From Apiospora phragmitis (Eukaryota > Ascomycota > Sordariomycetes > Amphisphaeriales > Apiosporaceae): a DNA stretch of 64,000 nt. Under the pieces are notes generated by a model that saw only the letters and a list, made by a program, of their open reading frames with translations, was not told the origin of the DNA and did no database searches. Below are positions 1-11,406 of this stretch, one piece after another (position 1 is the first letter of the stretch; each line of letters opens with the position of its first letter). The stretch lies in NCBI GenBank assembly GCA_038363925.1, contig JAQQWL010000004.1, positions 310,001 through 374,000 on the forward strand, in the 5' to 3' direction. Made by a program: the position numbers and the translations under genes.

Positions 1-539
1 ACGTTCGTTATATTTTAATCACTTTTATTCTTACAAGTTATTACTTAAACTTTTAAGTAATAATACTATAAGAACTATATTTACACCTAGCCTTAGTAAT
101 ACCGTCTAATAAAGAAAGATTCCTATCGCCACCCCTAGCACCTCTTAATAAGACCCTACTATAAATATTAATAGTAACGATAGTAATAACGAACCTACCC
201 GATAAACGCTAGCTAAACGAATTAAGGAATTTAAATAAAAAAGCGCCAACTATTAACACTACTACGTCAAGCTCGAAAAAAAGCGTAACGAACTCTTAAT
301 TAAAGGCACCTTAGAATAAACACCCTATAATATTAACGAGCTACGCGAAAAAGTACGTCTCTTTTATATAGCTATTAATATTATTTAAACCCCTATTATA
401 TTAAAAATAAGTATAAAGATTAATACGTTAACGCCTTTTAACGGAATAAACGGAAACCTCCGAGGTTTCTTTATTTAAATTAAAACTTATTAACGATTTT
501 ACGAAAAAACGTTCTAAAACGCCACTTAACGAGTTATCC

Positions 540-965
540 ACGCCGCCTCGTTTTTTAAAAATAAGGTACTCGCTTAATTCAAACCCTATTTAAATAAACT
601 CGTAAAAAATAATTAATAAGTTAAACTATACCGCATAAAGGTATAACGTATTTTTAAAAGTTACGACGGCTTCGAACAAACCTTTAAATCACTCTTTTAA
701 AATCCCGATAAAAAGCGATAGGCGGAGAAAGAACTCGAAACCTTTAAATAAAAAAGATTAACCGCTTCCTATATAGCCGAGTTCCGGCGTATTATAACTC
801 GATTGAATTATATCGAAGCTACGAAAATTATAATATATTACCGAGAATTAAAAAACGATATTAAAAATAAACTTAGCCGGCTTAACGCCCCTAATAACTT
901 TTTTTCGTATATAAAGCTTATTATTAAGATCAATACTTATATATATAAATAACGCCGCGAAAAAT
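540..965 (+). pseudogene. gypsy gag (capsid) relic
   Basis: Reading the plus strand around 650-960 gives a run such as SYDGFEQTFKSLF, then an AEFRRI-like stretch, YYRELK and LSRLNAP. This is the pattern of the fungal gypsy capsid (retrotransposon gag) domain, broken by several stops. No zinc knuckle could be read with confidence downstream. The boundaries mark only the recognisable part. Confidence 0.7.
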
Positions 966-2395
966 AAAGCGGAATTTAGTAATAAATTAGTTAAACTTAA
1001 GCTAATACGGGGTAACCACGCTAATATAACTATATACCGCTTAAAAACACTATAATATATAGTTATTATAATAAGCCTATAAACTTCGATATTACTAAAT
1101 ATAATAAGCAGAATAAGAATTAACACGTTACTTATTATAACTATTAAAAATAAGGATATAAGGCTCGAAAATATCGAACATTAAAGAAAAACTTCCGACG
1201 AGTCTTAAACAAATAATAAATTAATACTATTCAAGTAAAGAACACCCCTATAATAATTATTAAAAATAATAGCTTATTTTAAATAGCTTATTACGATAAT
1301 AGGTATACCTCTCACTTAATAAATAAAAAAAATACCGAATAATTCCTTAAAGCCCCGAAAAACAAAAAAAAACATAGCCGAAACGTCGTAATAATACGAA
1401 AAGAACGATCCCTTCTTTATAACAAAAATAATAATTTAATAAATAATATTACGAACTAGTTAAAATAACTTATAAACTACGAACGCCTAATAAGTATATT
1501 AATAAATAAGTTAATACACGAGATCGCTAAATTTAAAAACTTAAAAACTAACGGAGAACTAGCTATCCCCGGAACTCCTTACCTCGATTCGAAACACCTA
1601 CGCTAAATACTTATTACGGCCGGCTTTAATTAAGAAATCCACGATAACTACGCCGTAAAAAACGATTTATAAATTTCTTTTATATATAAAAAATATTTTA
1701 TATTTTTATAAATTTTATATATATATAACGCTTATATAAAACACCTCGTAAAAAAACTCGAGTACGAATAATTTCCTTAAAAAATTAATAAATAACTTAT
1801 TATATAACCATACCCGGACTATATTATTAAAAAAATCCGAACGTCGATCCCTAATAAACGACGCGCATACTTATTAATATGGTAATTACGATAATACCAC
1901 TTAAAAAAACGAAATTAAAAAAAGTATTTCGAAAACTAATATTTTAAATACACTTAAGAAAAATCGCGAGCTTATAAACGTTTAAAAGAAAGCGCTTAAC
2001 ACTTTTAAAACGTATAAATATACGCCCGATAAAAAAACCTCCTTAATATATTAAAAAACTTATAAAGCGTTTATAAATTACCGCGAACTTAATAAACTTT
2101 CGAATTACTCGAAAAACCCGAATCTTAAGTATTAAGGATAATACTTCGTACGAGAGAGAGTATAGAAACACCCCTACCGGCATACTAAAAAGCGCCTTAT
2201 AAAGAATAAAAGGAATAATAGTAACGATACGATAATCGATCATAAAAGATTATTAATTACTTATAGGAACAACGTTTAAAAAATAAACGCCGCTTATTAT
2301 AAAAAAACGATAATAAGCGGATTAAAACAGGTCCCTATATTAAATAACGGATAATTAAGCTATTTATAAATATATTATATTAATAATAAACGTAA

Positions 2396-4872
2396 AAAGA
2401 GTTTATATTAAAGCGCTACTCGATAGCGGAGTATAAAGAAACTATATTTTATTACGAATCGTTAATTATTTCGAACTCGAATAATAAGAGAAAAACGCCT
2501 TATACCGATTTAAAATCATTAATAAAGGATTTATAACTTATAACAATAGCGAAGTATAAAAAGAAGTCGCGAACTTTCTCATTAATATTAAAAAACGTTA
2601 TAAACGAATTACGTATAACATTACGGACGTCGTAAGATATGATATAATTTTAAAAATACCTTAATTACGGGTAAATAATTTTAAAATTAATTAAAAAATA
2701 GGCTAACTTTAATAAAATATACTAAAAAAAGGTTTAATTAATAAATAACGGTTTAAAAAACAACCTCTTAATAAACTTAAAATATTTAAAATATATATTA
2801 TTATTAAAAAGCCTAAGCTAAACGTTATAACGATTATATTAAAAAAGTACCGGTAATTCAAAACACTTTTTAATAAAAAATTAGAAACAAGCTTACCGCT
2901 TCACACATAATAAAATTATAAAATACCCTTTAAAAATAAAAAAGAACCCTTATTTATATCTATATATAAACTTAACCAGGAGTATAAACAAGCCCTAAAA
3001 GAATATATCACGGAAAATCTCGAGAAAAGAGTTATATAACCATTCACGTTACTAGCAGGCTTCCCTATCTTCTTTATCCCGAAAAAGAATAAAAACGAGA
3101 AACTTAAATGGCGTATATATATCGATTATTAAAAGCTTAACGAAATTACTATTAAGAACTAGTACCCCCTACTTTTAATCGGCGATTTATAAAATAAATT
3201 ATTATACACTAAAATCTTTATAATATTCGACCTTTTTAACGCATATAACCTAATCCGAATTAAAAAAAGAGAAGAATAAAAAACCGCGTTTTAAACTAAG
3301 TATAACTATTTCGAATATTAAACTATACCGTTTAATTTAATTAATTATATTTTACGAAAATACTTTAATAAATTCGTTATAATATACTATAATAATATCT
3401 TTATCTATTTTAAGAATAATAAATAATACTAAGAATACATAAAGTTAATATTTTAAAAGTTATAAGATACTAATCTATTAATTAACTTAAAAAAGAGCGA
3501 ATTCTACTAATAATCCGTTACCTTTATAAAATATATAATATTTTTAAGCGAAATTTAAATAAAACCTTCGAAAATCTTAATAATTAAAAAATAACCTACG
3601 CTTATAAGCGCTATAAAAATTAAATCCTTCTTAAAACTAGCTAATTATTACCGGATTTTCGTCCCCGGATTTAATAGAATAGCGACACCCTTAACGAATT
3701 TAATAAAAAAAAAATAAAGCTTTTTATAATATTAAAGAACAAATCTTTAACGAACTAATACTTCGCGTAATAAACCCGTTTAAACTTTTTAAAATCGAAA
3801 CCGATATATCGAACTATATAATCAGAGGATAACTTAATTAACGAAATAATAACAGAAAATTATACCCGGTTACATTTTTTTAAAAAAAGCTTAACGGATT
3901 AAAACTTAATTATTAAATCTATTATAAAAAATTAATAAGTATTATTAAAACTTATAAAAAATAAAAATATTATTTTAACGAAATAATAAAACTAATTAAA
4001 ATTTATACCGATTATAAAAACTTTATAATATTTATTATTATTAAAGAATTAAATAAATAATAAATATAATAATTTAAATTCTTATTAAAATTTAACCTTA
4101 CTATTATCTATTAAAAAAGTAACGAGAACGGTCGCGCCGACGCATTAAGCCGACAACCGGACCATTAAGAGGAGGTCCCGTCCGAAACGCGGACTATCCT
4201 TACTTATAACTAAAACGGCAACCTTATATTATCGAAATAATTAAACGTTACGAATCACGTTTAACATAATAATAATTAAATTATTAAGTTCCGGCAATTT
4301 AATTAGACCCCCGACCCCGCGAGCTACCTTAAAGATCACCTCGAAAACTACGACGGTCTCACCTTTTATTAAAATAAGATCTATATCTCTAAACGGTATC
4401 GCGAAAACTTTATTAAAAAATTCTATAAGCATCCTATATATAAATAATAAAGAATATTTAAAACTTAAAAACGGATTACTAAGTAATTCGATTATAAAAA
4501 CCTTAAGCTAATCGTAATTAAAATAATTAGCGAATATAACCTCTATAGTAAAGCTAAAGTTACCCGATACCGACTATATAAAGAACTACAGCCGATCCTA
4601 CTACTAAATAAAGCGTAAAAAACTATTATATTTAATTTCGTTATTAAGCTGCCCTTATTGAAAAAACTCTTAATTAAAATCGATTACGATAATATTTTAA
4701 TAATTACGAATAAACTTATAAAATATACTTACTTCTTACCGTATAAAGAATTAAATAATATTAATAATTTAATATACACATTTCTTCGAATAATCGTTAA
4801 CTAGCACGGATTACCCGAAATAATCATCTCCGATAAGAATAAACTATTTACCACTAAATTCTAAAAATCGCT
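2396..4872 (+). pseudogene. gypsy pol relic: protease, reverse transcriptase, RNase H, integrase N-part
   Basis: From 2396 the frame reads ALLDSGV, the aspartic-protease DSG motif. Around 3105-3180 it reads KWRIYIDY then KLNEITIKN and YPLL, the gypsy reverse transcriptase fingers. Near 3230 FDLFNAYNLIRI follows, and near 3385 there is a decayed YLDD box (YYNNIFIYF). RNase H is seen at about 3785-4200, ending with NGRADALSRQPDH. Integrase follows, with HGLPEIIISDKNKLF near 4810-4850. In-frame stops are spread throughout, with few indels. The frame is cut at 4872 by the transposon at 4875-6808 and resumes at 6811. Confidence 0.88.
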
Positions 4873-4874
4873 TA

Positions 4875-6808
4875 AGCTAAAGCACCCCCTCACGGGCCAC
4901 TTTATTAAGCTACCGTTACCCCTGTAATTAAAGCTATTTTTACGGCTAGAATTAATATAAATATATTATTTTTCGTTATTTTTAATAATAATATAGTTCT
5001 CCGCCTCCGTGCTATTATTTTTTATAGCTTTTATAGCGTTACGAGGCCCTCTTAATACTTCGACGTCGCTAGCTTCGTCCTCGTATACGACCTTACCCTT
5101 TAGCTTCCGCTTGGCTTAGCGTATATTAGTTATACGAATAAATCGTTATTTTAATACGATTCTTATTTTTTAATATATTCTCGTAATTTTTTTATCGAGT
5201 TTAGTTTAAAAATAATCGACTTAAGCTTCGAAATACGCGATTTTATTAGCGTTCTAATTTAAAGCTTTATTAACCTTTTTAATAAAGAGTTATTAAGAAA
5301 GTATTTTAAAAATAAAGTCCGTAATAGCTAATTTTTAATTATTATTTCGTAATTCCTAATTATTAAAGGGTGTTTTAATAAGTATTAGAACTAATTCGGC
5401 GAAGAAATCGGGTATTAATTCTTTCTTAATTATTTCTAATAGTTTTAAACGTGCCCGGGTAACCTTTATATTTTTTAGAATAACGTATTTTAATAATAAC
5501 GGCTTTAAGCGATTCCGCGGATAAATTTTAACCGTTTTTTAAACGTTTTTAATTATAAAAAGAATTAATATATTAATCTTAGTTTAACGGTATATTTTTA
5601 ATATATTTATTTTCGTAGGTTTTAATTTAAAAACCGTATTTAAGCACTTTTTTAAAATAATTCTTAACCTTTTTTTTAATAAATTAAAAACTTTTATATT
5701 TAAAACCTATATTATATAATTATAATATAACTTATAAAAAATTAATTATATTTTATTTAAAAAATAAAGCTATAAAAAATTATTATTTATATATAATTTA
5801 TAATTATTATAAACTAGGATAACCTATTTATTATTATAACGAGACCGTATATAAAAGATAAAGATATTTTAAATCTAATCTAAAACTGTGGCATTACCAG
5901 TCTACCCTCTAGGCGACGTTCTGAACCGCTAGTTATCCTAAAAATAGCCGTCTTAGTCTAGAAACCACTAGCTTTAGACGTCGGCCCCTTTAAAAATAAC
6001 TAGCGGCGGGAGGGGTACCCTATTACAGTTTATATACTCTAGGGTAATAATTTATTCCCCTTTTTCGACGTCTTTTTTAAAAGCTAAATGGCTGGTAGTT
6101 TCGGTAATTACCTAATAATCACCGCTAACGCCTTAGCCGATACCTATTTCGTCGGTATTATAAAAACGTTTAAAAAGGATATTAACCAACTCCGAGGTAT
6201 TAAGTTTATTAAAAAAAATATTAACATTTATTATTATAGCCTTATTAACCTAGTTATAATTAATTATTTTCGACTTTATAGTTTTAACGGATTTATTTCT
6301 AGTTAAAAAAAGGGGTATATTATCGTTATTTTAAAGTATAAGAAGCCCCGGAGGCGTTTAATATCCGCTAAGTTATAAACTTTAATTTAATTAGTATTAA
6401 TGCGAAGCTTAACCTAGCTTAATTAATAGCTTAATATACTAATTCGCTTTTTAAAAGTAATAATAAAACCTACTAATCTTTATTAAACTTACTTTTAATA
6501 AGTATACCGGCGAAACGGCGTTAGATATATAATCGAGGGGTTAATTATTTACGGGCGGATTCGTAAATAATTACTCCGAGCTTTATATTACATACGGCAG
6601 CCTATACACGCTTTTAAATATTAAACGAAAATATCGTTATAAAGAATAAAAATAAGCGAAAAAAATAAAAGTAATAATAACTTTAAAAAATAAAAAGTAA
6701 TAATTAAATTAAAAAGTTTTCTAATTAAGATACACGGTAAAAAAACGCTTTCGTAAGGTAAAACGCGGTGGCCCGTAACGGGGTAACCCGTGAGGAGGTG
6801 CTTTAACT
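4875..6808 (-). mobile_element. pogo/Fot1-type DNA transposon, A family copy 1
   Basis: This is a 1934-bp element with terminal inverted repeats: the left end starts AGCTAAAGCACC, and the right end GGTGCTTTAACT is its complement. The similarity continues inward for about 27 bases. It is flanked by TA on both sides (4873-4874 and 6809-6810), the target duplication of the Tc1/mariner superfamily. It sits inside the gypsy integrase frame. The same element occurs at 23014-24958 and, interrupted, at 14293-26379. Length, TA duplication and encoded transposase agree with Fot1-like elements. Confidence 0.88.
4960..6330 (-). pseudogene. A-family DDE transposase relic (copy 1)
   Basis: The minus strand, read through stops, contains YNTDEIGIG-like sequence, then ITLEYINCN, VPLPPLVIFKGADV, and SRYNNK followed by VILVYNNY. 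This is the first catalytic Asp block and the second Asp block of the Fot1/pogo DDE domain. Further on come LLKKRLRIILKK, a region near YPRNRLKPLLLKY, and FFAELVLILIKTPFNN, the C-terminal part. The coding direction is opposite to the host gypsy element. Stops at former Trp and Gln codons are consistent with RIP. The plus-strand ORF at 6088-6306 is antisense to it. Confidence 0.75.
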
Positions 6809-6810
6809 TA

Positions 6811-7600
6811 TAACATAATTTAGTATTAAATATAAACTATTTACGGCTTACTACCCTTAAATAGATAAATAAACTAAGCGGATAAACTAAATTTTAAAAT
6901 AATACCTACGCTATTACATTAATTACGAATAAAATAATTAAGTATAATTATTACTTATAGCTTAATTTATTTATAATACCGTAAATAACGAAGCTATACA
7001 TATTTTACTATTCCGAACGAACTACGGGTATAACCCGGAAATTACCAAGAAACCCTTAGAAGGAAAGCTAGCACTAATCGCCACCATTTAAATCGAAAAA
7101 CTAAAGAAATTCTAAATTACGCTATAACAAGACCTCACCTTCCTCTAATAACGAATAAAAGGATACGCCGACTAGACTAAATTAAAGGGACTAACCTTTT
7201 AAAAAAGAGAAAAAGTTTACCTCTTATAATAAAATATTAAAATAAAACGATTAAATAATAAATTAAACTTTAAAAAAATCGGACTATTTAAAATTATAAA
7301 AGCTATTTTAAAAACTAATTACCAATTATTACTACTTAAAATAATATAGATACACCCTATATTTCATATTTTATTACTCGAACTAGCGGCTAAGGAAACC
7401 CTAATCGATATATAATTAAAAGTCGAAACAAATTAACACGAATACGAAATCGATAAAATTATCGATAAAAAAAACGAGGCTTTTAATACTTCGTTTAATA
7501 AAAAAACTACTTATTAAAAAATAACACTTAAAACCTTAAAAAACACCTAACGAACGCCGCGAAGAAACTTTAAAAGTTTAAGAAAGAGCTCCCCCTATAA
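6811..7600 (+). pseudogene. gypsy pol relic: integrase C-part and chromodomain
   Basis: The integrase frame resumes right after the inserted transposon with KYKLFTAYYP, INQILK, YLRYYINYE and FRTNYGYNPEI. These are the conserved end of the integrase core. Further on come KLALIATI, FKIIKAILKTNYQLLL and IHPIFHILLLE, the GPY-like module. Around 7430 EYEIDKIID begins a chromodomain-like stretch. If one copy of the TA duplication is removed, the frame on the two sides of the insertion matches, so the break is explained by that insertion alone. Confidence 0.85.
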
Positions 7601-8271
7601 AAATTAACGGGCTAAACCTTAAGAAATCTACTAAACTAAAAAACGACTAATCGACGTTTTTAAAAACACTTAAAAAACGTAAATTACTTAAAATAAAATT
7701 CTCCTAGTTAATAATCGAGAGAGAAATATTATCCTTCTTATCCAGCTCTTATATCCCTTAACGAAACGCTTCCGAACGCTTTTCTACTACAACCTTTTTT
7801 ATACAATAAAGGCGGGCTAAGCGACCTAGGGCGGTAAACAGCTACGTTTATAACAGGAATAAGGCCTCCTTTACGTCCGACTCTTCCGCCTCCAGCTTCT
7901 TTTATTAAGCGGCTAGCTTCGTTAAAACCGACATAATAAAGGTGCTATTATAAGAACGATTAACCCGAATACACTCCGAGTAACTAAATAACTTTTCGTT
8001 TATACAATAAGCTAGGTTTTAGCGAAAATAATAAGTATAAGGTATATTAATTAAATTACCCGTGGATTCTATATTAATAGTAAGAATTAAACGCGTAATA
8101 GTTTTTTTAAACCGAGATTTTTCGATATAATTATTTATAATAAATAAATATTATAATAAAAAATAATAAAAAAAGAAAACTTATTATAACTTAGCGTTAT
8201 AAATAATTAAAATATTTATAAAATCGATACTTTAAAAATAAAACAATTAAAAAAAGGGAGGATAATATTAT

Positions 8272-8822
8272 AACCCGACCTAACTATACGGCTAAAAAAC
8301 CCTACTTACTAGCATAAAAATACGATAACCCGGTCCGGCTACGATACTATAATTAATAATCGTACCACTAATTATATTAATATATACGTAGCTATATTTT
8401 AATATTAAATAATAAAATAAATAGCTTTAACCCGCGTAGCTATAAAACGAATAAAAATAGACCTAATAACTAAGTATAACGAGTCACGTAACGAGCTACG
8501 GGGGTAACGGGAGCGTAATACTCGAAATAAGCCAGTTAGAATAGATTACCGTGATCTAAAAAATAGATCACCGTAAGTTAATAACAGGATTACCGTAAGT
8601 TAACGGGTGATCTAACGGATTAATAAAGGAGAAAACTAGATATATAATTATAAATGTTCCCTATACATTTTATATAAATATTCTTTATTTTAATAATGAA
8701 TCTAAATATTAATCTTAATTTATTAATAAAATAAATAATTTTAACGACTCTATTATAAATACCTTTAAAATTTACGCACCTTAGTTATCTTTATTCTTAC
8801 GAGCTATTACCTATTATATCGG
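8272..8822 (+). repeat. 3' LTR of the gypsy element
   Basis: A purine-rich tract (aaaaagggaggataa, about 8253-8270) precedes TATTATAACCCGACC, as a polypurine tract precedes an LTR. The end near 8775-8820 (TTATTCTTACGAGCTATTAC) matches the first bases of the window, so it should be the shared LTR terminus. A small imperfect hairpin sits at 8546-8576. The exact right edge is uncertain by some 10 bases. Confidence 0.65.
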
Positions 8823-8869
8823 TAAAAGCGGATTTCTATCGCACGTTTAGATACTCTTTTATATTATTA

Positions 8870-10060
8870 ATATAAACCCTAATACGTCTTTACTAGGTTT
8901 CTTTTAAAACCTAGATAGCGTTCGTTACAAGGAGGAGGACTTATTAATAAATACTATAAAGGATTAAGTTTTTATAGTATCCTTTAAAGGCTGGACTAAT
9001 AAGGAGCTAGCTTTAATATAATTAAATAAAATCTTTATCTTTTATATAAAGCTTAAAAACGAGGACTAGTAGCAGCTTATTATTTTAAATAGCTACGCTA
9101 GCTACGTAAGCGAGGATTTTATTATAACGTATTTAAAGTATAAAATATAGCTTCTTTTTTTTCCGGTATACTTATCTCACTTATTATAGCCTTTAAATCT
9201 TAGTCCCTTTTATATATTAAAGAATACTTAATACCGGAAAGTAACCTTATATTATATAAAACTTAATAATATAAATATAAGTAAAAAAGAATTCCTCCGA
9301 TATTACGAGCTAACTAGAAGGTTTACTTTTCAGCCGTATATAATAGCTGGCGGCTAGGCCATAACTAGTATATTCCCTCGCGATATTAATAAGCCCCTTA
9401 ATAGCCGAAACCGGAGGATAAAAGACCAGGTAGAGGCAGAACTATCTAAGCCTCCCCTTAACGTTTTCGATAAATAATTCTCCTCTATAGCGTTACTTAT
9501 ACCTACGACTAGTCGCTAGATTAAAGAGTTAGCGGATATATTTAATAATAATAATACTATTTTTAATAGCGTAACGCGTCGGGTTTTATTCCGGAAGCTT
9601 TAAAAGAGTTTAAATACTTTAAACGGCTAAATTAATTAATTAAAGCACGAGAAGTTAGTTTTAAAAAGTAATTTAGAGAAAGAAAGAAGTAAAAAAAAAA
9701 AAGAGTAATTGTTAAATGGGCTTTCGTACGTACGTACAGGTTCCGGTTTTAATCGGGGTTTAATCGTTATATTCTATTGTTCATGTCTATCTCTAGTGCT
9801 AGCTACGAGGGGCATCGTATACCCCTCTTTATGAAACAGAAAAGGGGTTCGTGCGCGCAGGTACGTAGCACCCCTTTTAGAGCAATATAGACAGCTTTAG
9901 TTCCAGCTGTTCCAACAGTAATACTTAACCTTAACTAGAAGTTTACGCGTATACGAGATGCTATAGTAATTAAGAAGGAGATAAATAGCGTTATATCGGA
10001 ACCCTAGGCTATTACTTTTCTATCGTTAGCGCCGAAAGCTGTTATAATTAAATCTAACTC
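8870..10060 (+). mobile_element. pogo-type transposase relic (element C), plus strand
   Basis: The plus strand from about 8990 reads FKGWTNKELAL, ILNSYASYVSEDFI, LKYKI, LLFFPVYLSHLL and PLNLSPFYILKN. This is the middle of a fungal pogo/Fot1 DDE transposase: the Asp block (LDGHxSH in intact relatives) and the HSSHxLQPLD-like block. It continues with YYELTRRFTFQPYIIAGG, INKPLNSRNRRIKDQ and a C-terminal basic tail. The N-terminal half is not visible and the left end abuts the gypsy LTR. A solo LTR (9712-9917) is inserted near the C-terminus. No terminal inverted repeats were found, so the limits are approximate. Confidence 0.72.
9712..9917. repeat. solo LTR of the copia-type element, with GTAAT target duplication
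   Basis: A 206-bp sequence starting TGTTAAATGGGC and ending CCAACA matches the LTRs at 14351, 14594, 17572 and 20482. It has TG...CA ends and perfect 5-bp direct repeats GTAAT on both sides (9707-9711 and 9918-9922). No internal region follows, so it is a solo LTR, probably left by LTR-LTR recombination. It keeps far more G and C than the other copies and so is much less RIP-mutated. Confidence 0.85.
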
Positions 10061-11406
10061 TAAATTTAAGATTAAAAGTATTATAAAAGCGTTTTAAGAT
10101 TAAAACGGTGTTTTTAAGATTTTATGTTAATTTTTAATTAAATTATTCGTATTATTATTATGTAATATTATTATTAGTTTTTAGGGTCGCCGTTACATAA
10201 GGTGACCGTAGCACCGTCAGCTGGCTTACTTATCTATACCAATCTAATCGCACGGCGACACCTCTTAGCTTAGCCATACCAGTCTTGGTTTTCTATCACT
10301 CCTACGGCAGACTTTACAAAATGTATTCCCTTCTTCTCTTCCTTAACGCCCCTTGCAATTTGGAGTATCTTCTGTTTCTTTCCCCGCTGAACTACTTACT
10401 GCTGCTTGTCTTGGCCCGTGATGCCTGACAACTCGCTCCGGCATTGCTTGTGACCAGCCTGTCGTAATAGGGGTCAGGGGTCATAGCGCTCTAGCAAGGG
10501 TGTGCTGCTTAGTTCACTGTGTCTTTTGTTTATATATATCTCGGGGTTTGTCCTTTACCAGGACTCTCTCATTTATTTAGATAGCGCGTTGAGACTTACT
10601 ACTTGTTTCCCACTATCGTCATACATGCCTAAGTGCTCTCTCTGTAATGCGGCACAGTCCGTACACTATGACGTATATTTATTAGCTGCTTTGACTGTAT
10701 GAATGAAAGTGGGCGTTTCCCATGGCCCGTACTAGCGATTCTAGAGTGGCAGACTGTTAATTAACAAATTTAAGAACGGTAAGATCCTTTACAGAGAGCC
10801 GCTAGAGGCATGTATGTAGAGAGTATTAAGAAAGTAGGAAGTAATAAAGCGCTATGTAAGCGAAGAAAGGTTCCTCGCTAAGGAGATCTCCCTTACAGAC
10901 TATATACAAATAAGAAAGACAGCTACTAAGCAGCGTACTACTGCTAGAGTGCTATAACCCCTGCCCCTATTACGAAAGGTACATTCCTGACAACTCGCGT
11001 TAGGCTGCTTGCTACGCTTCACACATATTAAGACTTGAGACGAAAATTATAGTAGTTTATGTCGCCCTATTACTAATGCTTCTTTATCTTACCTATATAC
11101 ACTTGAGCTCTTTACTTACCGATACGGCCGAGAGCTCTATATTGATAGGAACACGCCATACGAGAGACCAGGGAACTTACCTGGAGCTACACCTACCCGA
11201 GAGGCAACCGGAAGCAGTCCTTGGAGACAAAGGCACTTGCCATTGCTCCAACTTGGAACCAAAGGGCACTACAGCCCAGCAGAGCATGACTGGCCCTCAT
11301 TAGGGAAGAGAGAAAGCAAAGAAAAAAGGGGGTCGGTGAACTAACCGCCGCGAGTGAAGGGAATACTCACCTAATTACCTCACCTTGATCGTACCCATCT
11401 TCCGTT
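9923..11406. other. stretch without a recognised gene
   Basis: Base composition changes here from RIP-type AT-rich (to about 10200) to normal. Apart from the tail of element C and the long inverted repeat, only short ORFs on one strand occur (10502-10702, 11076-11303), with no recognisable domain and no splice pattern. I see no RNA gene. Confidence 0.5.
10459..10982. repeat. long imperfect inverted repeat
   Basis: The left arm from 10459 (GTCGTAATAGGGGTCAGGGG, then TAGCGCTCTAGCA and GCTGCTTAG) is matched by the reverse complement of the right arm ending at 10982 (TTCGTAATAGGGGCAGGGG, TAGCACTCTAGCA, GCTGCTTAG). Similarity continues inward in patches (a shared ACATACATGCCT-like block and CTCTCTGTAA) up to about 10650 and down to about 10775. 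The arms are thus ~190-210 bp around a ~120-bp centre. A 13-bp direct repeat CCTGACAACTCGC lies outside the arms at 10424 and 10986. No coding capacity is recognised; a fold-back or MITE-like element is possible. Confidence 0.6.

Larger units (their letters stand above)
1..8822 (+). mobile_element. RIP-degraded Ty3/gypsy chromovirus retrotransposon, interrupted
   Basis: The plus strand, read through its many stops, gives the order gag, protease, reverse transcriptase, RNase H, integrase, chromodomain, which is the Ty3/gypsy order with a chromovirus C-terminus. The first ~46 bases resemble the end of the 3' LTR (near 8775-8815), so the 5' LTR probably lies just left of the window. A pogo-type transposon (4875-6808) interrupts the integrase. 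The DNA is extremely AT- and TA-rich and most former Trp, Gln and Arg codons read as stops, as expected from RIP. It cannot be active. The right boundary is approximate because no target duplication could be checked. Confidence 0.9.

Noticed and set aside
848..1126. Minus-strand ORF of 92 residues, and similar ORFs at 2043-2243 and 4241-4432
   Set aside because: They are antisense to the gypsy gag/pol relic, rich in Ile/Leu/Tyr from AT bias, and have no domain.
6088..6306. Plus-strand ORF of 72 residues
   Set aside because: It is antisense to the A1 transposase, whose family blocks read on the minus strand.
1..10200. AT-rich block as mitochondrial DNA or a centromere
   Set aside because: It contains recognisable nuclear LTR retrotransposon and pogo-type transposon relics with RIP-like stops; AT-richness is explained by RIP. 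A centromeric location cannot be tested here.
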